A stretch of DNA of 64,000 bases from an uncultured Paracoccaceae bacterium (GTDB lineage Bacteria > Pseudomonadota > Alphaproteobacteria > Rhodobacterales > Rhodobacteraceae), in contig CANLNT010000003.1 in the NCBI GenBank assembly GCA_947492825.1, positions 62,001-126,000 on the forward strand. Direction: 5' to 3'. A model generated the notes under the pieces. It made no database searches. It saw only the letters and a list, made by a program, of their open reading frames with translations, and was not told the DNA's origin. Positions within the stretch are counted from its first letter, which is position 1. Every line of letters begins with the position of its first letter. The translations under genes and the position numbers were made by a program. Of this stretch, positions 7,120 through 15,212 are shown in pieces.

Positions 7120-8010
7120 ATGAAGATAGCGAAACTTCTGGCTGAGAAGTCGACTAATAGTGTTGAAAAGGTGTCGCCAACTTCGACTTTGAGTGAGGTG
7201 GCAACCAAGTTGATGGAACTACGCATTGGAGCACTTGTTGTCTGCGATGCGGCAGGGAAACTGGTGGGGATTGTATCCGAACGTGATTTGCTACCTGTTG
7301 TCGCCAACATAAAAGCGCTTCCAGCCAACACAGTTGTTGCTAAGGTGATGTCTCCGAATGTCATCACTTGCGGCCCGGATGATGAGATTGCCGCCATACT
7401 TCGCCTGATGAATGCAAATTCCATCCGCCATATCCCTGTAATTGTTGAGCAAAGTTTGATCGATATGGTGAGTATCCGGGAGCTGACCACAGCTTATGAG
7501 ATCCTGCAAAAGGAAGCAGATACGGATCCTTTGACCGAATTGCCCAATCGCCGACCGTTCTTGGGAAGATTGGAGGCCGAGTTCGCTCGCGCAAAAAGAT
7601 TCAAGCATCATTTTGCTGTTGCCATGATAGACATCGACCACTTCAAAGCGGTGAATGATACCTATGGCCACGATGCAGGCGATCAGGTGTTGCGCGCGGT
7701 ATCAGGCAAACTCATCAATCAGTTCCGCACCATCGACATGGTAGGGCGACTAGGCGGTGAGGAGTTTGCCGTCATTTTTCCTGAAACCAAAGTCAAAAGC
7801 GCAGAGATTGCGTGTATTCGTTTACTCCAAGAACTTGAGTCAACGATCATTTTTGCAAGTGGACATCAGATTGGAATTACAGCAAGTGTTGGACTGGCAG
7901 GGTTGTCATCAGCTTCGACTGCGGGCGCAGAGGTTCTGAAGCGGGCGGACGAGTTGCTTTATGACGCAAAGAGAGCTGGTCGAAATAGGGTAGTTTCTAA
8001 GGCGGTCTAG
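7120..8010 (+). CDS. CBS-pair diguanylate cyclase (CBS-CBS-GGDEF)
   Basis: 296 residues. Two CBS motifs (about 10-65 and 75-125), which in other proteins bind adenosyl nucleotides, are followed by a complete GGDEF domain (about 130-293): metal-binding DIDHFKAVND (171-180), active-site GGEEF (212-216), and an inhibitory RxxD site (RTID, 203-206) exactly five residues before GGEEF. It should make c-di-GMP from two GTP, under CBS ligand control and product inhibition. It is cytosolic, with no membrane segment. It lies between the two copies of the duplicated small-gene block. c-di-GMP could control the neighbouring polysaccharide locus (inference). Confidence 0.9.
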   Translation: MKIAKLLAEKSTNSVEKVSPTSTLSEVATKLMELRIGALVVCDAAGKLVGIVSERDLLPVVANIKALPANTVVAKVMSPNVITCGPDDEIAAILRLMNANSIRHIPVIVEQSLIDMVSIRELTTAYEILQKEADTDPLTELPNRRPFLGRLEAEFARAKRFKHHFAVAMIDIDHFKAVNDTYGHDAGDQVLRAVSGKLINQFRTIDMVGRLGGEEFAVIFPETKVKSAEIACIRLLQELESTIIFASGHQIGITASVGLAGLSSASTAGAEVLKRADELLYDAKRAGRNRVVSKAV

Positions 8011-8055
8011 CAAGGCTACTTGGTAAAGCTCTCCAACTGCTTTTTGCCTTTTGTT

Positions 8056-8110
8056 AACCAATTTGTTCCAAATTCCTTGTCGCCATCATCGCACGCACAC
8101 CCTCACACAG
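8056..8110 (+). ncRNA. conserved intergenic element, copy B (sRNA candidate)
   Basis: Starts AACCAATTT and ends ACACCCTCACACAG (8097-8110), as in copy A at 5152-5208. The following hairpin is weaker (CAACT/AGTTG stem around TGCTTCGC) and lacks a T run. Confidence 0.3.
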
Positions 8111-8157
8111 TCAACTTGCTTCGCAGTTGGTGGGCAGCCCCGCGAGTCAGTTTCACT

Positions 8158-8361
8158 CTATCGACCCAAGAAACTCATCACGAATTTTCCTAGGCTTGTG
8201 AGGTTCACCTTCGACCCTTCTTCATCCACCTCCACGAGGCGGAGTTCAGAAAATATCCCAAAGTCTTCGCTTGACATTTCGCCAGCAGACGCAGCTCGCT
8301 GCAGATTTCCGTCTTCAGAATAATCCAGCGATGCTGAAATCACCCTCGAAATTCGTTCCAA
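8158..8361 (-). CDS. small hypothetical protein
   Basis: 67 residues. No ATG exists, but a TTG at 8361 follows a strong GGGAGGAGG ribosome binding site, so TTG is the likely start. The C-terminal half (SELRLVEVDEEGSKVNLTSLGKFVM) has the strand-turn-helix look of a winged-helix wing and last helix, but is too short for a full domain. No family recognised. It is inserted in copy B of the duplicated block and has no counterpart in copy A. Confidence 0.5.
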   Translation of the reverse strand: MERISRVISASLDYSEDGNLQRAASAGEMSSEDFGIFSELRLVEVDEEGSKVNLTSLGKFVMSFLGR

Positions 8362-8517
8362 TTTGGCCTCCTCCCAAAGATTTTGGATCTGCTACGGGAG
8401 GATTGACCCGAAGGAACGGGGAAGACGAAATGCAACGGCTCACAAGTTGCGTTTTGTTCAACGTTTCGATGCCCCATTTGGAAGTAGCGGTAGGTCTACG
8501 CGTCTTTCAGCCTGGTC

Positions 8518-8542
8518 TCCTTAGCAGATTCGCTGCTAAGGA
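8518..8542. repeat. 10-bp perfect inverted repeat
   Basis: TCCTTAGCAG, five bases, CTGCTAAGGA. It lies just past the decayed small gene at 8550-8629 on the minus strand. There is no T run on either side, so termination is doubtful. Confidence 0.35.
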
Positions 8543-8549
8543 AATGTTG

Positions 8550-8629
8550 GTCGTTTAGCGTGGTCGCAACCTCATAAAGCGCGGCCTCAAGTCCTACGAA
8601 GCCAAAACGCTTAGCAGCTCTTTTTCCAT
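8550..8629 (-). pseudogene. decayed copy of the MEKELL-type small gene
   Basis: The leader (TTGGGG) and first six codons (MEKELL) match 5328-5507. About a dozen codons are then missing and the frame is lost, so translation stops after 11 residues. The remainder, KRFGFVGLEAALYEVATTLND, can be read in another frame and aligns with KRSGFDGLEQALYQVAATLNE. The upstream box is also eroded (GCTA-N7-TTAACC, 49 bp away). Confidence 0.7.
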
Positions 8630-8780
8630 TCTGTGCACTCCCCAAATTATGTCTTTAGACGCTTACGTCAGGCTAGGTTAACATTGGATAGCCAAAGTTT
8701 AACTTGGCAAAATTTGCCGACGCCAAAGTGCAATCTACAGCTGAGCCTCGCCTGAATGGACAAGTCGATTTCGGAAGGAT

Positions 8781-8960
8781 CTACTTCACCAAAGACAGTT
8801 TTGGCTTAGCGGAAAAGGTTCGATGTATGGGATATCCAACTTCTTGAATCGCGACTGTTCTCGCCTCCCTGATCGTATCGTTCAGCCTGTCGAGTTTGTT
8901 ATCTTCGGCGTACCTGACAATATCTTCAAGTATACCAACAATCCATCGGTGTTCGTGCAT
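8781..8960 (-). CDS. small helical protein (ILED type), CtrA-box family
   Basis: 59 residues, paralogue of 5667-5849 with about half the positions identical in the first 45 residues (RWIVGILEDIVRYAEDNKLDRL). ATG at 8960 after CTGGGGAAG. A CtrA-like box lies 67 bp upstream. Cytoplasmic, no cysteines, function unknown. Divergence between copies is in surface-type residues while the hydrophobic pattern is kept, which suggests selection for function. Confidence 0.65.
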   Translation of the reverse strand: MHEHRWIVGILEDIVRYAEDNKLDRLNDTIREARTVAIQEVGYPIHRTFSAKPKLSLVK

Positions 8961-9026
8961 TATCTTCCCCAGCAAATGGTTTTCTAGTTCCAGAAAGCAG
9001 TAGTTACATGTTGACAGAAGAATTGG

Positions 9027-9041
9027 TTAACAGACCGTAAA
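9027..9041 (-). promoter_or_regulatory. CtrA-like box (TTTA-N7-TTAACC)
   Basis: On the minus strand TTTA, CGGTCTG, TTAA, CC, with its near edge 67 bp upstream of the ATG at 8960. It corresponds in position to the box at 5914. Confidence 0.55.
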
Positions 9042-9286
9042 CAAGTCGAACGTTACGCCCGAATAGTGGAGCAGAAAAGCGGACCCGTTCGCATTTGAAT
9101 TCATAAACAAGGTCGCAGCCGCATCAAAGCGCATTCGGATCGAGCGATTCACCCAACGCTGGGCCAAGAGTATCGCATTCACCCCAAATGGTCTGCAACT
9201 CGCTTTAGTTGGGGGTGGCGCTGACGGTGCGTCTATGGTTTGAGTTCTTTCGCTCCGAACATGCTTTTGTAGCGGGCTGTGGATGT

Positions 9287-9556
9287 TTAAGTCGACGTTG
9301 TAGTAGCTAATCGTTTGTTGGTGACCCGGTTCCGCGATTTATGCCATTCTGTAATCAGCGCCAGCAGGAAGCTGAGGTGGTGATCCGACAGTGTGGGACG
9401 TTCCATCCCGTTCGGGATAAAGTAGTACCATTCCATACCGTATTGCTCGCCGTATACCCATTTGCCAAGATGTTCACCGTCGCGAGTCAAAACATCTCCA
9501 CTCTCTACGTTCTCTTGTTCAAATCCTAGGAAGTTTATCGAATATTCTAGTGGCAT
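9287..9556 (-). CDS. small hypothetical protein
   Basis: 89 residues. The ATG at 9556 is preceded by GGGAGGAG; a longer frame to 9682 has no such site. Soluble, rich in aromatic residues (GKWVYGEQYGMEWYYF), acidic first half and basic tail. No family recognised. Same strand as the small genes at 8781 and 9737. Confidence 0.55.
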   Translation of the reverse strand: MPLEYSINFLGFEQENVESGDVLTRDGEHLGKWVYGEQYGMEWYYFIPNGMERPTLSDHHLSFLLALITEWHKSRNRVTNKRLATTTST

Positions 9557-9736
9557 ATCTCCTCCCTGCACTGCCCTACCTGAGCGCTCTTGAGGACTTG
9601 GCCGTATCAAACAAGCAAACACCTTGATTGCGTCCTCTAGCCAATGGGAACAAGGATGCATACCGGCTTGGTAGTTGCTCAACCCGCTTTTTATGGGGAG
9701 GGTATTGTCGGATCAGATTCAAGAAACCGACGCTGA

Positions 9737-9931
9737 TCATTCGGCTTGGTGGCCATGATCATCCACTTGTCCCTCAATCAAAACCAGCCCCCTTCGAAAG
9801 CCATGCTGATGAAGGGCCGAACCGGCCTGCTCCATGGCTTCCTGAAGAGTAATTTCGGTGTCCGGACAGAGCATATCTAGCTGTCTGATGGCTTGAGCTT
9901 CAACTTCGCTCAGAATGTCATTCTCAATCAT
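9737..9931 (-). CDS. small hypothetical protein
   Basis: 64 residues, acidic, mainly helical, ending in a His-rich tail. An AGGC sequence before the ATG is a modest ribosome binding site. It has the size and helix pattern of the CtrA-box family but no detectable sequence match, and no TTAA-N7-TTAA box upstream. Function unknown. Confidence 0.45.
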   Translation of the reverse strand: MIENDILSEVEAQAIRQLDMLCPDTEITLQEAMEQAGSALHQHGFRRGLVLIEGQVDDHGHQAE

Positions 9932-10065
9932 ATTCTATGCCTCGCAGCGCAGCGCCAGTACCGATGGCGACTTCGGTTTTCGACAGCGCGGAATTACGTC
10001 GATGGAATTGGACAAGAGAGTGCCCGTCCGGTGAAGGCGCTTTGGTGCGACGTCTACTGTCGCTG

Positions 10066-10214
10066 TTATGCTGCTCGAGCAGCACAATGCCAAGGTGTGA
10101 GCTCGTCGAGGCGCGTGATCTTGTGGTCAGTGATTTGGGCGAGGACCCATGTTAGCCACGCCTGCGGATCAACCTTGTTGAGCTTGGCGGTCTCGATGAG
10201 TGTGTAGGCAATTG
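10066..10214 (-). pseudogene. IS66-family transposase C-terminal fragment
   Basis: Read on the minus strand the frame ends with [34 protein letters not shown], the C-terminal signature of IS66 TnpC. It is cut at 10215 by the end of the truncated IS3 copy. On the far side (about 10640-10720) a degenerate AMRSI-like segment may be the next upstream piece of the same transposase. The element is non-functional. Confidence 0.7.
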
Positions 10215-10637
10215 TGACCTGCCCCCCGAGGCTCCCTCATTCAAAACGAGAGTCTGCGGGTCTGGTTTTCATATTCTTTGTTGTCAGTTTGGGCAAGCGC
10301 GGCGGGCGCGGAGCCCTCAAATTGTTCAAGCGCTCGGCGCGCTTCTGCGGGTGTTTTGTTGTCGAGCGACGAGTGCGGGCTTGACGTTGTTGTAATCGTA
10401 TCGCCATAGGGCGAGTTTGCGTCTTGCATCGTCTAGGCTGTCGAACATCTCCTCGTTCAAGAGTTCGTCGCGCAAGCTACCGTTGAAGCTTTCGATGAAG
10501 GCGTTCTGCTGGGGCTTGCCAGGATCGATGCAATGCCACTCAACGCCGTTTTCGTTGGCCCATTTCAGGATCGCGCGACTGGTGAACTCCGTCCTGTTGT
10601 CACTGACAATGCTAGCCGGTTTGCCATAGAACCGGAT
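10215..10637 (-). mobile_element. truncated IS3-family element (3' 420 bp only)
   Basis: It carries the same right end (TGACCTGCCCCCCGAGGC) and nearly the same orfB C terminus as 1319-2574, in opposite orientation. Homology stops at about 10637, corresponding to 2151 in the longer copy. A one-base difference near 10380 (an extra base after AACGTCA) shifts the frame between the two copies. It lies inside an IS66 remnant. Confidence 0.82.
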
Positions 10638-10823
10638 ACCACTCGGCGCTCCGACTGGGTGGCACCAATCTGATGGAACCCAATGATCGACCGCATGGCG
10701 AAGGAATGGCAGGGGTCAAGGATCAATGTGGAGATGTTTGGTGAATAGCCTCACTAAACCTTGATTGACGGCCCAAAGCCGGTTCGCGGCAATCATGGGG
10801 GGCATGCCGAGGGACTGAGAGCG

Positions 10824-11861
10824 TCATGTCCGACCCGCCATGAGACCTTTGTCACCAGATTCGCTGGTCCAAAAATGCGAGTTGGCACAAAGCAGTTGGC
10901 GCCATTTTAGAAAGAATGTTTCTTCGAGGATAATGGATTTCGCGTTCAATTCGTTGAGTGGGCTACCTGCCCGCGACCGAACTTGCAGGATCTTGCACGC
11001 TATACAATTCTTTGAATACTGCTCAAGAAACTCAGCGCCGAGCGGTTCATGGTCCTGCAATCCGTCAACATTCGAGCAGATCAACAATTTACCGGCACTG
11101 ATCGCTTCGATGGCGACCAAGCCGTAAGCTTCCCAGCGCGAAGGCATTACAACGGCGTCAATATTGGCGAACGCTTCGGTGGGTGAGGCCGCAAAGCCTT
11201 TGAAGACGATCCTTTGATCGCCTGCAGCGAGCTGACGGAGATTTTCTTCCTCTTCGCCTTCCCCAAAAATGTGAAGTTCGATGTCACGCGCCTCGCATGT
11301 CTTGAATGCCGCAATCAACGCATCAAAACCTTTTTGACGATCAAGCCGACCAATGGCACCAAATATCCGGACAGGACCGTCCGTGGCCGGGATTGAGCGG
11401 AACGGAGCAAGGTCGACGCAGGACTGGATTGTCGAAACCTTACTTCTGGCGCACAGGTTCTTTGCTGAAAACCAATCTGCCTGCGCGTAGCTCACGCTCA
11501 CAATTTGGTCGAACAAGGAAAAGCCGGTGCGGAGCAGTGTCAGGAACCGGCGCTGATGGGTCACGTTATGGGCCACAAATCCTTCAGTGTAGCTATGTTC
11601 GACATGGATCATTGGCTTCCCGGCATTCGACGCCCGAAGTAAAATGAGCGCCGGCAGGTTTCGCCAGGAAAACGTCAGATGTGATACGATGACATCTGCC
11701 TCGTAGCGCGTAGCGTTAAGTTTGCCTCGCGATGCAACCTGACGTTCGTGCTGGATCTCGGTCTGCCTGCCATTGCCGGACAAAATGAAATCGACAACCC
11801 GCGTGATGCCCCCGGCAGTCGTGTCATCAACAAGGTGGACGACTTTCATCGGACGCGTCAT
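10824..11861 (-). CDS. glycosyltransferase family 4
   Basis: 345 residues, GT-B fold. It opens with VVHLVDDTTAGGITRVVDF and has the nucleotide-sugar-binding C domain with GAIGRLDRQKGFDALI, then PSRWEAYGLVAIEAISAGK (the EX7E-type signature). It probably adds one sugar to the undecaprenyl-linked EPS repeat unit on the cytoplasmic face. The ATG at 11861 overlaps the previous gene's stop by 4 bp (ATGA). It is the last gene of a minus-strand run from 15018. The last 40 residues are less typical, perhaps from decay next to the IS remnants. Confidence 0.85.
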   Translation of the reverse strand: MTRPMKVVHLVDDTTAGGITRVVDFILSGNGRQTEIQHERQVASRGKLNATRYEADVIVSHLTFSWRNLPALILLRASNAGKPMIHVEHSYTEGFVAHNVTHQRRFLTLLRTGFSLFDQIVSVSYAQADWFSAKNLCARSKVSTIQSCVDLAPFRSIPATDGPVRIFGAIGRLDRQKGFDALIAAFKTCEARDIELHIFGEGEEEENLRQLAAGDQRIVFKGFAASPTEAFANIDAVVMPSRWEAYGLVAIEAISAGKLLICSNVDGLQDHEPLGAEFLEQYSKNCIACKILQVRSRAGSPLNELNAKSIILEETFFLKWRQLLCANSHFWTSESGDKGLMAGRT

Positions 11862-12838
11862 GACTTCGCTCCCTTGGCCACCAGGAAGGGACGCAGAGCA
11901 TTTGGCCCAACAAGTCTTAGTGCCCCCGCCGCCACCGCAGTCTGGATTGTTTTTATCGGTTCTTCGAAAACCGGGCGAAACGACTGGTGCAGGGATTGCA
12001 GCGTAAGATTCCAAGCCCGTACACCGTCAAAATCACTCACTGCCCGGCGCGCAAGATAGCGATACTGATATGACCGTGCTGCTGTCTCATGTTCGTCAAA
12101 GAAGGTCGGGTTAATCGGCCGCAGCTTTGAGACCATGTTCTCCCACGATGCAAGTTGACGGTCCGTATCAGCCGAGAGTCCAGAGGCATTGATGCGATAG
12201 TTTGTGAGGTGGCCGTCAACCCCTTCGAAGCACCAGTCCGTGGTCAACGCTATGCGTAGCCAACACTCGATGTCTTCTGACTGACGAAATGTCTCATCGA
12301 AATACCAATCACGTTCGGTTTCGAATGATGGCCGGTAGGCGATGGCATCAAACACTGCGCGGCGCATCACCGGTGCCGAACCGTTGCCGATCGGATTGCG
12401 CTTGAAAATGTGTTCGGGCCGGATATCCCGCAACCGCGGCGATTGATGTCGCCCAAGTTGGATACTTCCTTCATCCATTATCGCCGAACCGGCATAGCTG
12501 ATCCCAATATCAGGGTTTGCGTGCAAATGCCGGACATGGGTTTCGAGCTTCTCAGGTTCCCAGGTGTCGTCAGCATCGCAAAATGCGATCAGCCCACCTC
12601 GGGCGGCCGCGATGCCGGAATTGCGGGCGCCGGCCAAACCGCGGTTGCGTTGGGAAATCAGCTTGACGCGATCATCGCTCTGGAAGCTGTGAGCAATGCG
12701 TGCTGTCTCATCCGTCGAACCGTCATCTACGACAAGAACTTCAAAGTCTGAGAAAGATTGCGCAAGCAACGCGCCGAGCGTTTCCGGCAGGGTGCTGGCA
12801 ACATCGTAAGCAGGCACAATTATGGAAACATATGGCAT
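11858..12838 (-). CDS. glycosyltransferase family 2
   Basis: 326 residues, GT-A fold. It begins YVSIIVPAYDVASTLPETL, with VVDDGSTDET and the DXD-type FCDADDTWEP near residue 90. The start is the ATG at 12838 with AAAGGA upstream; a longer frame is open but not needed. It adds a sugar to the EPS repeat unit. It resembles the next gene upstream closely in length and layout (both end in a YLARRA segment plus C-terminal helix), so the two probably arose by duplication. Confidence 0.85.
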   Translation of the reverse strand: MPYVSIIVPAYDVASTLPETLGALLAQSFSDFEVLVVDDGSTDETARIAHSFQSDDRVKLISQRNRGLAGARNSGIAAARGGLIAFCDADDTWEPEKLETHVRHLHANPDIGISYAGSAIMDEGSIQLGRHQSPRLRDIRPEHIFKRNPIGNGSAPVMRRAVFDAIAYRPSFETERDWYFDETFRQSEDIECWLRIALTTDWCFEGVDGHLTNYRINASGLSADTDRQLASWENMVSKLRPINPTFFDEHETAARSYQYRYLARRAVSDFDGVRAWNLTLQSLHQSFRPVFEEPIKTIQTAVAAGALRLVGPNALRPFLVAKGAKS

Positions 12839-12855
12839 AGTATTGATCCTTTGAC

Positions 12856-13779
12856 TCAGCGTGAAAACAGAGTTCGGCAAACAGGTGTAGGAAGAACAAA
12901 CGCACATAATGCGCCGATCAACGTCAAAGCTCCGCGCTTGGGTGAGGCGAAAAAGCCGCTTGGGCATATGGCAAGTCCAGACAACGCAAAACGCAACGCC
13001 AGTGTGCGGCCCTGGCCGAGGCGCAAGGCGCGACGGGCAAGGTAACGCTGATAGACGGCGTTTGATGCAGCATCTGGTTCGAAACCAAACGATGCTGCGG
13101 TCTCAAGAACAGCCTTGCGACCAACTTCCATCGCCTTCAGGTCTGATGAAAGGCCATAAGGGCTGGCGCGATAAAACGTCTGAGTAGTCGGAAGCCCAAC
13201 GACGTTTGCGCCTTGCCCCACGAGCCGAACCAGCCATTCCAAGTCCTCGTTGTGAACCAGCGTTTCATCAAATCCGCCTGATCTTTCAAAAATCGCACGA
13301 CGGATGGACAGGTTCGACATCGTGCAAACTGGGTTTTCGCTCAGCAACATCGGAATGTGCAACGGCTTGGACGGAACGGTCGACGTGGCGGTCACTGCTG
13401 AAGGTCGATCACGAAAAAAGGCTACTTTGCCAAATGCGGCATCGACAAAAAGATCCGAAAATTCTGCATTCAGTTCGGCCAGCTTGCTTGGTGACCAAAG
13501 GTCGTCAGCGTCGCAGAATGCAATGATCTCACCCTTTGCCAGCGTCAGAGCGCCATGATTGCGCGCCGCACTTGGGCCTTTGCTTGTATTGTGGGTCAAA
13601 ATGATACGCGGGTCCGCATCTCGGGCGGCGGCGATAATTCGGGTCGTTGCATCGGTTGACCCATCATCAACGCAAACCGCTTCCCAGTTTGTGACGGTTT
13701 GGGCCTGGAGGCTGCACAACGTTTCCAAGATCGTCTCAGCTGCATTGAAACATGGGATAATGATTGAAAAGCTTGTCAT
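12856..13779 (-). CDS. glycosyltransferase family 2
   Basis: 307 residues: FSIIIPCFNAAETILET, CVDDGSTDAT and FCDADDLWSP mark the nucleotide-sugar and metal sites, and HNEDLEWLVRL is the usual acidic acceptor-side motif. The C-terminal 30 residues are hydrophobic and may contact the membrane. Lies 3 bp downstream of the flippase gene and 17 bp before the next glycosyltransferase, so it is in the same operon. Confidence 0.87.
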   Translation of the reverse strand: MTSFSIIIPCFNAAETILETLCSLQAQTVTNWEAVCVDDGSTDATTRIIAAARDADPRIILTHNTSKGPSAARNHGALTLAKGEIIAFCDADDLWSPSKLAELNAEFSDLFVDAAFGKVAFFRDRPSAVTATSTVPSKPLHIPMLLSENPVCTMSNLSIRRAIFERSGGFDETLVHNEDLEWLVRLVGQGANVVGLPTTQTFYRASPYGLSSDLKAMEVGRKAVLETAASFGFEPDAASNAVYQRYLARRALRLGQGRTLALRFALSGLAICPSGFFASPKRGALTLIGALCAFVLPTPVCRTLFSR

Positions 13780-13782
13780 GGT

Positions 13783-15018
13783 TTAAGCCTTTGTACTGCG
13801 CATGAGGAATGCGGGTCTGATTGCGGGGATGGATGCTCCGATAAAGATTATTGTGGCCGTGACCGCGTAACCGGTCGCAACGAACGTCAGGCCCATCGGC
13901 GCGAGGAGATAGGTGTTCAAGATGATGCCACCCGCCAGTCCGATCGTGACCCAAAGCTCGATATCGGGTCGATTGTTGGCACGAAGCCAACCGGCGGCGG
14001 CGGTCCAGATCGTTGTTGGAATTGCAACAAGGCAGAGGATCGAGACGATGTGAGCAATCCCGGCCCAGTCCGGGCCCAATAGCAAAGGGACATAGATTGG
14101 GGCCAGAAGGGCCTGAAGCACAACGATCGGGCTGATGGCTGCGACGCCTGCCACAAGGCTGTTGCGCAGCGCAGCAATCTGGTCCGCTGTCTGAGTCAGA
14201 TGGGGGAACAAAACGGTAGAAAAGGCGACAGTGAATGAGTTCGACAAGCTCAGCCCAGCATTGAAAGCCATGAAGTACAGCCCCAATGCTTCGGCCCCCA
14301 TGGTGACACCAACGATCATCTTGTCCGCTTGAAGACGCAGCGCCTTGACCAGCTCGACACCGAGAACAGCCCAGCCAAACTGAACAAACGGACGCAGCGG
14401 TGCCAAACCGGCATTGCGGTCACGGCTCCATGGCTGAAGTCGGCGGACCGCGATCAGCCAGATCGGCGCCGACAGCACCCGCGGCAGGATCATTGCGATG
14501 GCGGAAGGCCAGACAAACACCAAGACGATCGAGATCAGGTTCGCCCCCACGACCTGGGCGCCCGCAATCGAAGCCGTCTGCTTGAGCTTACCGGAGCGCA
14601 TGGCCAGAGCGACATTCACAAGGCCTGCCGGCATAAAGAGGTATTCAGCACCTAAGAGCAGGATCAATACCGCCAAGGTCATGCTGCCACCTGCCCAGAG
14701 GTATCCGGCTGCTATCAAGGCCTGAACGATGAAGAGCCCAACACACCATGCCCAAAAAATACGATGCGAGGTTGCGCATGTTGCTGCCAGATCACGGTCT
14801 TTGGCTGCGATAATCCGCTGCCCGACACCGTTCTCAGTCAGCGCCTTAAGAATGTCACCGGCCGCAATGGCGGTGGCTGCAATACCGATTTCTTTGAGGT
14901 CAAGCGTACGCGCGACTGCAACAACGACCAGTAGCCTCGATGCCTTAGCTGCAACCTCGGACGCGCCATAGGCCATCAGGTTCGCAATCAACGCTTTAGA
15001 GTTCGATGTGGTTTGCAC
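13783..15018 (-). CDS. Wzx-type polysaccharide flippase
   Basis: 411 residues with about 12-14 hydrophobic segments and the conserved family blocks near QADKMIVG and ALGLYFMAFN. Proteins of this MOP-superfamily type move lipid-linked repeat units across the inner membrane. The start is a GTG at 15018. First gene of the minus-strand glycosyltransferase operon, transcribed away from the OPX gene; the palindrome at 15119-15136 lies between them. Confidence 0.87.
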   Translation of the reverse strand: MQTTSNSKALIANLMAYGASEVAAKASRLLVVVAVARTLDLKEIGIAATAIAAGDILKALTENGVGQRIIAAKDRDLAATCATSHRIFWAWCVGLFIVQALIAAGYLWAGGSMTLAVLILLLGAEYLFMPAGLVNVALAMRSGKLKQTASIAGAQVVGANLISIVLVFVWPSAIAMILPRVLSAPIWLIAVRRLQPWSRDRNAGLAPLRPFVQFGWAVLGVELVKALRLQADKMIVGVTMGAEALGLYFMAFNAGLSLSNSFTVAFSTVLFPHLTQTADQIAALRNSLVAGVAAISPIVVLQALLAPIYVPLLLGPDWAGIAHIVSILCLVAIPTTIWTAAAGWLRANNRPDIELWVTIGLAGGIILNTYLLAPMGLTFVATGYAVTATIIFIGASIPAIRPAFLMRSTKA

Positions 15019-15118
15019 GAGGCCAGTTCCAATCTTGTTGCGAGGATTGGTCTAACAACCTATGACGCCCCGCGTCTCGGACGCCTTGGGTCAGGTGTCT
15101 TGCGCAAATGGGCAACAA

Positions 15119-15136
15119 CCTATCCGTTGGGATAGG
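15119..15136. promoter_or_regulatory. EPS-locus palindrome CCTATCC-N4-GGATAGG
   Basis: Perfect 7-bp arms around GTTG, in the 194-bp divergent region between wzx-like and OPX genes. The same motif occurs before the periplasmic/kinase pair (19548) and the chain-length gene (22760), with a half-site at 22039. It is a candidate operator for both directions. Confidence 0.65.
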
Positions 15137-15212
15137 CATCAGCACCTTTGACCCATGGACCGACGTCGGTGGTTCCCCTAGTGTCTCATTTGACAAGGAA
15201 TGCGAGGCAAAA

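Noticed and set aside
10241-10429. short ORF with transposase tail
   Set aside because: It is the out-of-frame remnant of the truncated IS3 orfB, covered by the mobile element entry.
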